Shown here: piece after piece, positions 7,204 to 14,512 of the stretch
Layout: each line of letters begins with the position of its first letter
Numbering within the stretch: position 1 is the stretch's first letter
Source of the DNA: Methanobacteriota archaeon
GTDB lineage: Archaea > Thermoplasmatota > Poseidoniia > Poseidoniales > Poseidoniaceae
NCBI GenBank assembly: GCA_018662715.1
Contig: JABJFP010000018.1
Coordinates: 1-14,722 of the forward strand
Reading direction: 5' to 3'
Length of the DNA: 14,722 nucleotides
Made by a program: the position numbers and the translations under genes
The notes under the pieces: generated by a model
Told to the model about the DNA's origin: nothing
Database searches by the model: none
Seen by the model: the letters and a program-made list of their open reading frames with translations, nothing else

Positions 7204-7350
7204 TTCATCTCTTTGGTCAATCGCCACTCCGATTAACCAAGCATCTGATGATGGAGTCAACGGTTAGAAGGCTAAGGTTTTCAATGCAAATTGGAATGTC
7301 AAAACCATGCACCACTTTGTTTATATGAAAATTGAAAAAAAGCAGGGACT
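7204..7350. promoter_or_regulatory. Divergent promoter region
   Basis: This AT-rich gap separates the minus-strand glycosyltransferase operon from the plus-strand surface-protein gene. TTTATAT at 7320-7326 lies about 27 bases before the ATG at 7351, the spacing expected for a TATA box with a leaderless or near-leaderless transcript. No equally clear box is seen for the minus strand. Confidence 0.55.
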
Positions 7351-9516
7351 ATGAAGACCGTTGCCCGTTTGCTGTGTATTGCCCTCGTAGCTGTTATGAT
7401 TGCCTCAGTTCCCTCCATTGATGGGAAGATGAACGGGATTCACAACCAGGCCGGTCAAGGTTGTACATGCCACTACAATACGGGAACCAGTATTACCGCA
7501 AACCATGATTTCCCATCCAGCTACAACGCTGGCCAGGTCTACAACATCAACATCACTCACACCGGCGGCACCCAAGCCTCTGTCGGTGGATTCAACGTTG
7601 TGGTTGACAAAGGTACCATTCAAAATGCTGGAACGGGCGTTAAAATTCAAAGTGGAACAAGTGCAACTCATACAGGGTCTGGTCAACTTGGCTGGGCTTT
7701 TGACTGGCAGGCACCCACAACCGGAAGCGGAACGGTCAACGTTGACATCGCAGTCCTCCAAGGTAACGGGAACAATGGAAATTCGGGAGATGCATGGGAT
7801 TCAGCCAGTGCAACCATCTCTGAGATTGTAGTTCAGAACGCTGCCCCTACCGCCTCCAACGTGTTCATCAGCCTCACCGGGCAAACCAGCGCCATCACCC
7901 AAGCATACTACGACGAAGCACTCGATGGGAACTACGACTTTGCCGACACCGACGGTGATTCGGACTCAGGCTCTGAAATCCGGTGGCGCAAAAACGGTGG
8001 TGTCGTCTTCGCTCACAACAACAATCTGGCACTCCCAAGTTCCGCTACGGCTATCGGAGAGACATGGACCATGTCCGTAACCCCCAGCGATGGCGTTGAT
8101 TACGGATCTGTTGTCACCTCTTCAAACACGGTAGAAATCATTGATTACGACGCAGACAACGACGGCTATGGCGACCAAAGTGACGCCTTCCCGAACGACC
8201 CGAACGAGCATGCTGACTCGGATTCAGATGGAGTTGGAGATAATGCTGACGCATTCCCAAACGACCCTGCAGAAACACTCGATTCGGACGGGGATGGAAC
8301 GGGCGATAATGCCGACGAATTCCCAAACGATGCTGCGGAGACCACTGATTCTGACTCCGATGGTGTAGGCGACAATGCCGACGCATTCCCAAACAACCCT
8401 GCCGAAACTGCGGACTCCGATGACGACGGCGTTGGTGATAACAGCGATTGGGCTCCAAACGACCCCGCTGAATCCGCTGATAGTGATGATGACGGTGTTG
8501 GAAACAACGCCGATGCCTTCCCTAACGACGCATCAGAAACCCTTGACTCTGACAACGACAACGTCGGTGATAACGCTGACGCATTTCCTAACGACCCTAC
8601 CGAAACAATGGATTCAGACAACGATAACGTCGGCGATAACGCAGACGCCTTCCCGAACGACCCAACGGAAACATTGGACGCAGACGGCGATAATGTCGGC
8701 GATAACGCCGACGCATTTCCCAACGATCCTACCGAACAAGCCGATAACGACTCTGACGGCGTAGGGAACAATGCAGACGCCTTCCCTGATGATTCAACCG
8801 AACAAGCCGATAACGACTCTGACGGCGTAGGGAACAATGCCGATATATTCCCTGATGATTCCTCTGAAACCGTTGATTCGGACGGTGACGGTACCGGCGA
8901 TAACGCCGATGCCTTCCCCAACGACGACGCCGAAACGCTCGACAGTGACGGAGACGGGTTGGGGGATAATGCTGACGCATTCCCGAACGATGCAACCGAG
9001 ACCCTTGATGCAGATGACGACGGATACGGCGACAATAGCGACGCATTTCCCAATGATGTCTTTGAGTGGCTGGACAGCGACAACGATACCGTTGGCGATA
9101 ACGCTGATGCCTTCCCAAACAATGCTGATGAAACCATGGATACGGACAATGACGGCATGGGCGATAACGAACAGGAAAGGGTTGAAGCAAAGATCGCAGA
9201 TGAAGAAGCCGCTGCTGCCCAGCAACGTACCCTCATTGGGGGCGGAATTGGATTGATCGTCATCGCAGGAGTAGTTGTTGCCTTAATGCGCCGACGTGGT
9301 GGAGAAGATGTTCTTGAAACGAAAGATTTCACTTCACCGTTGATGCAAATGGAACCTTCTCCTGCAGTGGCTCAGCCAATGGCTGCCGTTGCTCCCGTTC
9401 AAACTGTTGAACTGACCGTTGAAAATCAGTGGACTGACGAACAAGGACACACTTGGCGGCTCATGAGTGACGGTTCCAATCTCTGGTGGAACGGTTCAGA
9501 TTGGCAACAAGTTTGA
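7351..9516 (+). CDS. Anchored surface protein with CTCH domain and calcium-type repeats
   Basis: The 721-residue protein starts with a signal peptide (hydrophobic residues about 5-20). Next comes a beta-rich domain with GCTCH at 37-41, GQVYNINITHTGG and GGFNVVVDKG, like the Reelin-like 'choice-of-anchor' domains that begin with a Cys-x-Cys-His motif. An Ig-like stretch follows to about 265. Residues 267-596 are 15 tandem 22-residue repeats of the type DSDxDGVGDNADAFPNDPxETL, plus a partial sixteenth; their DxDxDG loops resemble thrombospondin type 3 repeats that bind calcium. A single membrane helix lies at 628-646, followed by RRRGG and a cytoplasmic tail ending in a Trp-rich motif (WRLMSDGSNLWWNGSDW). 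It is a cell-surface protein of unknown function, probably held rigid by calcium. Confidence 0.85.
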   Translation: MKTVARLLCIALVAVMIASVPSIDGKMNGIHNQAGQGCTCHYNTGTSITANHDFPSSYNAGQVYNINITHTGGTQASVGGFNVVVDKGTIQNAGTGVKIQSGTSATHTGSGQLGWAFDWQAPTTGSGTVNVDIAVLQGNGNNGNSGDAWDSASATISEIVVQNAAPTASNVFISLTGQTSAITQAYYDEALDGNYDFADTDGDSDSGSEIRWRKNGGVVFAHNNNLALPSSATAIGETWTMSVTPSDGVDYGSVVTSSNTVEIIDYDADNDGYGDQSDAFPNDPNEHADSDSDGVGDNADAFPNDPAETLDSDGDGTGDNADEFPNDAAETTDSDSDGVGDNADAFPNNPAETADSDDDGVGDNSDWAPNDPAESADSDDDGVGNNADAFPNDASETLDSDNDNVGDNADAFPNDPTETMDSDNDNVGDNADAFPNDPTETLDADGDNVGDNADAFPNDPTEQADNDSDGVGNNADAFPDDSTEQADNDSDGVGNNADIFPDDSSETVDSDGDGTGDNADAFPNDDAETLDSDGDGLGDNADAFPNDATETLDADDDGYGDNSDAFPNDVFEWLDSDNDTVGDNADAFPNNADETMDTDNDGMGDNEQERVEAKIADEEAAAAQQRTLIGGGIGLIVIAGVVVALMRRRGGEDVLETKDFTSPLMQMEPSPAVAQPMAAVAPVQTVELTVENQWTDEQGHTWRLMSDGSNLWWNGSDWQQV
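8149..9138 (+). repeat. 15 tandem 66-bp coding repeats, plus a partial copy
   Basis: Fifteen in-frame 66-bp units code for the 22-residue Asp-rich repeat, and a partial unit runs to about 9168. Most units differ by synonymous changes, so they are old and kept at the protein level. Units 10 and 11 are closer: 44 bases at 8731-8774 recur exactly at 8797-8840, which suggests a recent duplication. Confidence 0.9.
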
Positions 9517-9530
9517 GATTTCCAACATAA

Positions 9531-9564
9531 TGGGCAGGAATCCTCTGCCCAAGGTTGAACAACC
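9531..9564 (+). terminator. Two small hairpins between surface-protein genes
   Basis: TGGGCAG (9531-9537) pairs with CTGCCCA (9545-9551) around a 7-nt loop, and GGTT pairs with AACC just after (9553-9564). No T-run follows, so this is not a canonical archaeal terminator. It may be an mRNA-stabilising or partial termination structure 15 bases after the surface-protein stop. Confidence 0.35.
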
Positions 9565-9585
9565 ACAACACGCACCTTGTAGCGA

Positions 9586-11310
9586 ATGCGGGATGTAATC
9601 ATGGTTGATGACGCTCCGGTCCAAGGCGGTTTAATCTCTGAAGGAGATGAAAAGGGAACCATCGGAGTCCTCAACCGAGTTCTCGGAGCAACCTTTGCCG
9701 TTTCAGTGGCTTTCCTTATCCTCGCATCGAGCATCGGGTCAATCCTTGACGGAGAAGATACTGCTGAAACACAAATGCTGACCGCTGGAGGCCAAGTCGA
9801 GTTGTCCTTTGGAGAACCCATCTACATGCCACGTCACGAAGAATGCATTGACATGAATAATGGTCAAGATGAAGAATATGCGGGCTACGGCATCGGTTAC
9901 GAACCCTCTCTGTCCATTGATTCGATGGGCAACATGCAAATTACAGCCCACAAGGATTTGCGTTGGGGTGGGGAAGGCAGCCCGTTTGCACCCGCTCTTG
10001 GAGGTCCTCTAGATTCGTGGTACGCCTGCGAAGACGGTCAAATGACCTCCTGGGATTATTGGGCCTCTTGGTTCTGGATTTCAACCGATAACGGAGGAAC
10101 TTGGGGCCATGGCGACCAATTTGACCCGACACCAGGAAACCTAGCAAATTCTGCCATCGGCTCAGTTACCGGCGGAGCTTCGGAGTGTCTTGGGGACGAA
10201 GGCGATATCGCCGTAGATGGCAACGATGTCGTCTACTATCTTGACACAACACTGGAAGACAACTGGTGGCATCGCTTTACTGAAGGTGGCGATTCCTACG
10301 AAATGGGTGTGGTCTGTCAGCGCATGAACACGATGGCTGCAGACGACCGTCCCTGGGTTGCTGCTCAAGGAGACGGCATCATCCACTATCTTGGCAACTC
10401 CGGTGCAAGCCCACCCGAATGTACCGCTGACAGTGGACGATACTGGTATTATCACTCTGAAAACGGCGGGAACTCCTTCTCTCAATGCTACGCTATGCCC
10501 GGGGGCTGGTCAACCATTTCTTCAGAGCGCGATGGGCCCTATGTCTACGTTGCTCAAGAAGATGCAGACACCAATACAGGAACTGTACAAATCCGAATCA
10601 GCGATGATTACGGCCGTGGCACAGGCCCTGGCCCGTCCGATGGTACATGGGCTGAACCCGTTGAAGTCGGCCCACGAAATGGAAATTGTCCAGAGGGTTA
10701 CCCTGTGGTCAACAACAACGAAGCTGGCACTGTTGTCGTCGTATGGGCGGATTGCCCCAATGGTGGGGTCGGAGCATGGGACATGAAAATGGGCATCTCA
10801 TACGACCACGGAGCGACATGGGAGGAGAGTTGGAGCATCGCACCTGATTGGGGTGAAAGCGGAGGAATCACCATGTATCCGTTCGTATCAATCAGCGAAA
10901 ATAACATGGTTTCAATCACATGGTACGGCCTTGAATACGGCGAGAACGGCTATACAGAAGGCGATGAATGGTATCTTCTTGCTGGAGCCATTTACGAACC
11001 TCATTCCGGTGACGAGTTTGAATGGGTCGTAGGCGACGAAACGCCCCTTCACGTCGTCACTGCCTACGAAGAGGCAAATGGAGACGTTCACGCCCTGCAC
11101 GATTTCTTTGAAACCGTCCACGGGCCAAATGGGGAGTGGATCGGGATTGCCTATCAGCAAAACATAGGCGTTCATCCTTTTGAAGAATATGAGGAACAAC
11201 GCTACATCAAATTCGTACGAGCTGAAGTTCTCAGCATCGTTCCCGACCCAGCAGAACCGGTTGTTGAAGAAGGCATTCAAGGCCCTGATTGGATTGCAAC
11301 TGACCCATGA
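9586..11310 (+). CDS. Membrane-anchored Asp-box beta-propeller protein (sialidase-like fold)
   Basis: The 574-residue protein has a short cytoplasmic N-terminus, one membrane helix near residues 29-54 (LGATFAVSVAFLILASS) and a long extracellular part. The latter carries Asp-box motifs of BNR/sialidase-like propellers: STDNGGTW at 166-173, SENGGNSF at 291-298, SYDHGATW at 405-412, and a weaker SDDYG at 339-343. Several cysteines may form disulfides. Asp boxes mark the fold, not the activity; I do not see the arginine triad of sialidases well enough to call an enzyme. The ATG at 9601 is an alternative start, five codons in. It follows the surface-repeat gene by 69 bases with no clear promoter of its own, so the two may be co-transcribed. 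Confidence 0.75.
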   Translation: MRDVIMVDDAPVQGGLISEGDEKGTIGVLNRVLGATFAVSVAFLILASSIGSILDGEDTAETQMLTAGGQVELSFGEPIYMPRHEECIDMNNGQDEEYAGYGIGYEPSLSIDSMGNMQITAHKDLRWGGEGSPFAPALGGPLDSWYACEDGQMTSWDYWASWFWISTDNGGTWGHGDQFDPTPGNLANSAIGSVTGGASECLGDEGDIAVDGNDVVYYLDTTLEDNWWHRFTEGGDSYEMGVVCQRMNTMAADDRPWVAAQGDGIIHYLGNSGASPPECTADSGRYWYYHSENGGNSFSQCYAMPGGWSTISSERDGPYVYVAQEDADTNTGTVQIRISDDYGRGTGPGPSDGTWAEPVEVGPRNGNCPEGYPVVNNNEAGTVVVVWADCPNGGVGAWDMKMGISYDHGATWEESWSIAPDWGESGGITMYPFVSISENNMVSITWYGLEYGENGYTEGDEWYLLAGAIYEPHSGDEFEWVVGDETPLHVVTAYEEANGDVHALHDFFETVHGPNGEWIGIAYQQNIGVHPFEEYEEQRYIKFVRAEVLSIVPDPAEPVVEEGIQGPDWIATDP

Positions 11311-11318
11311 AGAAACTG

Positions 11319-11338
11319 CCTCCTCCAGAGCAAGGAGG
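11319..11338 (+). other. Small hairpin after the propeller gene
   Basis: CCTCCT (11319-11324) pairs with AGGAGG (11333-11338) around an 8-nt loop, eight bases after the stop codon. A short A-run, not a T-run, follows, so a terminator role is doubtful. Confidence 0.3.
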
Positions 11339-11343
11339 GAAAA

Positions 11344-11358
11344 ACATAGTACCTATGT
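11344..11358. promoter_or_regulatory. Perfect 6-bp inverted repeat before the four-helix gene
   Basis: ACATAG and CTATGT flank TAC, 18 bases upstream of the ATG at 11376. The symmetry and position near the expected promoter would fit a regulator binding site, but a chance palindrome of this size is also possible. Confidence 0.25.
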
Positions 11359-11375
11359 CTTGATTCGAAGGCGTC

Positions 11376-12068
11376 ATGAGCGATGATGAAGAGATTCAGA
11401 ACCCACCTGCTTCTATTGAAATTGGTACGCTTTCATTCACCGAAGAGGCTGCCCCTGAGAAAGAAACTGAGTCAACTGCAGTTGTTGAGGAAAAAACCGA
11501 CACTTCGTCTGTCGTTTCGAAACCTGATGACAAACCAGTCGTCATGCAACCGCTTTCGAAGGAAGCCAATGATGCCTATACGACGTACATCGAGATCAAA
11601 AATACAAAACCCTCGGATAGAGATGCCTATGCCGGTATTGCTGTAATCATAGGTGGAATTTTACTTGGAGCCCTTATATTCGAAGACGATTATGAATTTG
11701 CCGCTTTGTGTTGCTTTGGAGGTTGTATTATCGGAACCATACTCATTATCGTCGCCTCAACTGTGCAAGATAAATGGAAGAAGGAAAAGAACCAAAAGCT
11801 GGAAGATGCCTTAGTAAAGGCTGGTATTCCCGACATCCCTCGACAAAATCAAAAGCCGCTAGGAATCTCATTACTGGTCATAGGCTTCTGTGCCCTGTTT
11901 ATGGCTAATTTTTTCTATTACAACTACATCGCTGAAACGGTAGTGTGCTTTGGTGGACTTGCTTTATTAGTTGCAGGAGGAATCATCCTGGCAAATACAG
12001 AGAGCCAAAACAAAAAGGCTATGGAAAAGCGGGTAGCTATTCTTGAGGAAAAACGCGGGTTAAACTGA
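11376..12068 (+). CDS. Four-helix membrane protein with acidic N-terminus, unknown function
   Basis: I do not recognise the family. The 230-residue protein has about 80 polar, Glu/Thr/Ser-rich residues at the N-terminus, likely disordered and without a signal peptide. Four hydrophobic segments follow at about 85-102, 107-129, 161-181 and 186-206, then a short Lys/Glu-rich tail. The two helical hairpins look alike: each second helix carries CFGG (113-116 and 191-194) followed by Gly-rich hydrophobic sequence, suggesting internal duplication. It is 65 bases after the propeller gene on the same strand, so it may belong to the same cell-envelope group. It converges with spt5, leaving about 116 bases with no supported gene. 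Confidence 0.75.
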   Translation: MSDDEEIQNPPASIEIGTLSFTEEAAPEKETESTAVVEEKTDTSSVVSKPDDKPVVMQPLSKEANDAYTTYIEIKNTKPSDRDAYAGIAVIIGGILLGALIFEDDYEFAALCCFGGCIIGTILIIVASTVQDKWKKEKNQKLEDALVKAGIPDIPRQNQKPLGISLLVIGFCALFMANFFYYNYIAETVVCFGGLALLVAGGIILANTESQNKKAMEKRVAILEEKRGLN

Positions 12069-12184
12069 AGGTTTCACGAGAACACAAATGTCGGCTCGTG
12101 GGGTCAAAAACACGTTCAAGGCGAACCACGATACAATCAACGGTTTCACGCCCTTGGGCATTGAAGTAAAGTGGACGTTGCGGT

Positions 12185-13102
12185 TCACTCGCCGACTCGC
12201 TCGATAACACGAACGTGGTCTCCACGCATGTTAAGCGTCATTGGAATGACTTGTTCGTACAATTCCATGCTGACTTCTTCCTTGGACTCAGCAACACTGG
12301 TAATGCGCGCTTTTTCGCCCTTGAATGCTCCAGTAACGATTTCAACGATACAACCGACTTCAATTCCGCTGGTAACAGCCTTTGGAATGAGGTAAGGAAG
12401 AATGTCTTGAAGCGGTGCTTCGCCCGGAAGAACGTTCTTGGCGTTCTTGAGAGGACTTTGGTTGAGGCCACGGCGAGCCGAGGGGTCACGGCCTCCAGAG
12501 CGTCCAATGAGTTTCTCAACGTGATGTTGAGCGCTGGATTCTACGAAGACATAGCCACGCATTGCGGTTGGGTGAAGAATCGACATGATTTCTCCGTTAA
12601 GCGAAGTCATTGAACCGCTGCCGTGAAGACGAGCGTGCATCTCATCTGCGACACGTTGCTCGGAGTTAATGGCTGTCTTGACGATGTAGAGGAAGGCTCC
12701 GACACTACCGTACATTTCACGGAACAGGCCGTCTGCGTTTTCCATGTCAATGTCCGAGAAGATGCACTTGAATTCCTTGATGTTCCCTGGGTCAATCCAC
12801 TCTGCATGCGTATAGATGCCGGCAGGTTCCACTGCATCTGTATCGGCAACAACGAGGACAGGTATCACATCAACAAGGGAGCGTCCCATGTCAATTCCAC
12901 GCTCAGGTCCTGAGCCGTGATAGTGGAGGGATTCTACAGGAATCCCGGTAGATGAAGCAACTCGTTCAAGGACTTCTTCAGGTGTGGCTCCGACTCCCCA
13001 AACTCCGTCCCAAAGGCCGGAAAAGTATTCGGATTGCTCCGATCTCTTCAGCAAGAGTAATTTTTCTTCAAATCGAACAAATGCAACGAAAGCTTCTGAC
13101 AT
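12185..13102 (-). CDS. spt5: Transcription elongation factor Spt5 with N-terminal Nudix-like domain
   Basis: The 305-residue protein is about twice the usual archaeal Spt5 length. Residues 136-232 form an NGN domain that binds RNA polymerase (FLYIVKTAINSEQRVADEM, ILHPTAMRGYVFVES), and about 244-303 form a KOW domain (GCIVEIVTGAFKGEKARI). Ahead of these, residues 4-110 read like a Nudix fold: AFVAFVRFEEKLLLLKR, then SGLWDGVWGVGATPEEVLERVASSTGI. The catalytic Nudix box is degenerate: the REUxEE glutamates are replaced (ERVASSTG), so hydrolase activity is unlikely. The ATG at 13102 follows GGAGTGA (complement of 13108-13114) by five bases; an upstream in-frame start at 13153 lies inside secE. 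It follows secE closely, the usual archaeal pairing. Confidence 0.85.
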   Translation of the reverse strand: MSEAFVAFVRFEEKLLLLKRSEQSEYFSGLWDGVWGVGATPEEVLERVASSTGIPVESLHYHGSGPERGIDMGRSLVDVIPVLVVADTDAVEPAGIYTHAEWIDPGNIKEFKCIFSDIDMENADGLFREMYGSVGAFLYIVKTAINSEQRVADEMHARLHGSGSMTSLNGEIMSILHPTAMRGYVFVESSAQHHVEKLIGRSGGRDPSARRGLNQSPLKNAKNVLPGEAPLQDILPYLIPKAVTSGIEVGCIVEIVTGAFKGEKARITSVAESKEEVSMELYEQVIPMTLNMRGDHVRVIERVGE

Positions 13103-13107
13103 AATTT

Positions 13108-13114
13108 TCACTCC
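13108..13114 (-). promoter_or_regulatory. Ribosome binding site of spt5
   Basis: GGAGTGA on the minus strand, five bases before the ATG at 13102, excludes the longer reading frame that would start inside secE. Confidence 0.75.
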
Positions 13115-13116
13115 AA

Positions 13117-13389
13117 TCAGTTTCCGATGCCGAAGACATCGTGAATCAACCACGGCAGGAAGTTATCCATAACCACGAGAATACCAAAGCCAATGGCACC
13201 CAAAACGAAGAGTCCGATACCGCAGATAATTGAGGTTTGTCGGAATTCTTGCTTCGACGGTTTACGAGCCATGCGGATAATACGAGCCCAGGAGCCACGG
13301 GTGATCTTACGGAATTGAGCTTCAATCCTGTCTTGTTGCTCTTGTACCTTCATCTCGAAGGACTTGGACGCGGTTGATTCATCAGACAT
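13117..13389 (-). CDS. secE: Preprotein translocase subunit SecE (Sec61 gamma)
   Basis: SecE clamps the SecY channel in the membrane. The 90-residue protein has the archaeal/eukaryotic form: a charged amphipathic helix ending in RMARKPSKQEF (residues 39-49), then one membrane helix at about 52-74 (SIICGIGLFVLGAIGFGILVV). The N-terminal extension of about 25 residues is polar. The ATG follows a GAGGT site (complement of 13396-13400) and a TATA-like box about 40 bases upstream. It is the first gene of the secE-spt5 pair, whose coding regions are 14 bases apart. Confidence 0.9.
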   Translation of the reverse strand: MSDESTASKSFEMKVQEQQDRIEAQFRKITRGSWARIIRMARKPSKQEFRQTSIICGIGLFVLGAIGFGILVVMDNFLPWLIHDVFGIGN

Positions 13390-13425
13390 GGTCTAACCTC
13401 AGCCTTCCGACCCACTAACCCCCCC

Positions 13426-13433
13426 AATATAAC
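13426..13433 (-). promoter_or_regulatory. TATA-like box of secE-spt5
   Basis: GTTATATT on the minus strand lies about 40 bases before the secE ATG. A start site about 25 bases downstream would give a leader of some 14 bases including the ribosome binding site. Confidence 0.5.
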
Positions 13434-13540
13434 GACTCCGCAGTCAAAAGGCAGGGAACCAGCCCTGATAATGCGTCAATTTCCGGCAGAAACAGGCCTA
13501 TGACGAGAAAACCTTCATTCAATTTGATGGGAGGGTTGAT

Positions 13541-14473
13541 GTGGGGCAAGCGCTTCATTTGCAGATGATGGCGTCCCCTAATCCCTACGACGTATTGGGT
13601 GTCAATCGCAACGCAAGCGATGGTGAAATCAAACGCTCTTTTCGTAAACTTGCTCGGAAACATCACCCTGACCGTAATCATGGCGACGCTAAATCCGAAG
13701 CGAAATTCAAAGAAGTTCAGGCTGCTTACGATTCTATTGGAACCGCAGAGGCTCGTCGGGAACACGACCAGCAGGAGCAAATGGCAAACATGTTTGGCGG
13801 AAGGGGCCGTGGTAGCCCTGGAATGAACTTCGGGGGTGGCGGCATGGGCGGCATGGGCGGCATGGATGACCTCCTTGGACAGATGTTCGGCGGCGGCATG
13901 GGCGGCATGGGTGGACGACAGCGGCAACAACGCCAACAACCCAAAGCAAAAGCAGCAACCATCAATGTCGGACTTGACCTAACGGTTGAGCAGGGGTTGG
14001 AAGGCGGTCAATTCGAATTCTCTTTCAAGCGATTTAAGCAACAAGGAACGAGCATGGAAACCAAACGGGTCACCATGAAGCTACGCCTTGATGCGGGCGT
14101 AGCCCACGGTACGACCAAGACCGTCAAAGGGCAGGGTCATGACCACCCAGAAGGCGAACGAGGCGATGTTGTCGTCACGGTCCGAATTGATGCTGGAGAA
14201 GAGTACCGCTGGGAGGATGAGGTCTTGGTTCAAGACGTTCCCGTTCCGTATTCGGTGCTGATGCTTGGTGGGAAAGTGAAGGTGAGGCTCCCCTCCGGCA
14301 AAGAAGGGCGATTAACCGTGGAACCGTTCACCCAAGTAGGCGACCGACGAAGGATGAGCAAGGCTGGCTACAATGGAAGTGACCTAGAACTTGAATTTAC
14401 ACTGGTTGAACATGAGGCTTTGACTAACGAGCAAAAAGACGCTCTAGACGGACTTAACAAACTCGGATTGTAA
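13541..14473 (+). CDS. DnaJ/Hsp40 co-chaperone without zinc finger (type II)
   Basis: The N-terminal J domain (about residues 14-77) carries PYDVLGV and the HPD motif at 42-44 (KHHPDRN) that stimulates DnaK ATPase. A linker rich in Gly and Met follows (GGMGGMGG repeats, about 85-125) in place of the usual Gly/Phe region. Residues 140-300 resemble the substrate-binding DnaJ C-terminal domains. There are no CxxCxGxG motifs and no cysteines at all, so it is not a type I DnaJ. The GTG at 13541 follows GGGAGG by six bases; the ATGs at 13565 and 13568 are alternatives that give the more usual MASPNPYDVLG. It is divergent from secE across a 151-base gap. Confidence 0.85.
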   Translation: MGQALHLQMMASPNPYDVLGVNRNASDGEIKRSFRKLARKHHPDRNHGDAKSEAKFKEVQAAYDSIGTAEARREHDQQEQMANMFGGRGRGSPGMNFGGGGMGGMGGMDDLLGQMFGGGMGGMGGRQRQQRQQPKAKAATINVGLDLTVEQGLEGGQFEFSFKRFKQQGTSMETKRVTMKLRLDAGVAHGTTKTVKGQGHDHPEGERGDVVVTVRIDAGEEYRWEDEVLVQDVPVPYSVLMLGGKVKVRLPSGKEGRLTVEPFTQVGDRRRMSKAGYNGSDLELEFTLVEHEALTNEQKDALDGLNKLGL

Positions 14474-14512
14474 CGTCGTTGACTTCATGACGGGTGAGCA
14501 TAACCAACTGTC

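Noticed and set aside
7204..7260. TTG start of the glycosyltransferase 19 codons upstream
   Set aside because: The ATG at 7203 has a GAGATGA site just before it; the extra residues are polar and not supported. It cannot be fully excluded.
8166..9332. 388-codon minus-strand open frame antisense to the repeats
   Set aside because: It is a product of the 66-bp Asp-rich repeats, whose antisense lacks stops and gives a low-complexity Ser/Pro/Ala protein. The plus-strand frame has signal peptide, repeats and anchor.
12060..12161. 33-residue minus-strand frame (MPKGVKPLIV...) after spt5
   Set aside because: It has no ribosome binding site or recognisable similarity and lies in the convergent gap; it also does not resemble the missing L11 N-terminal domain.
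13103..13153. Longer spt5 start adding 17 residues
   Set aside because: It would begin inside secE, whereas GGAGTGA lies directly before the ATG at 13102.
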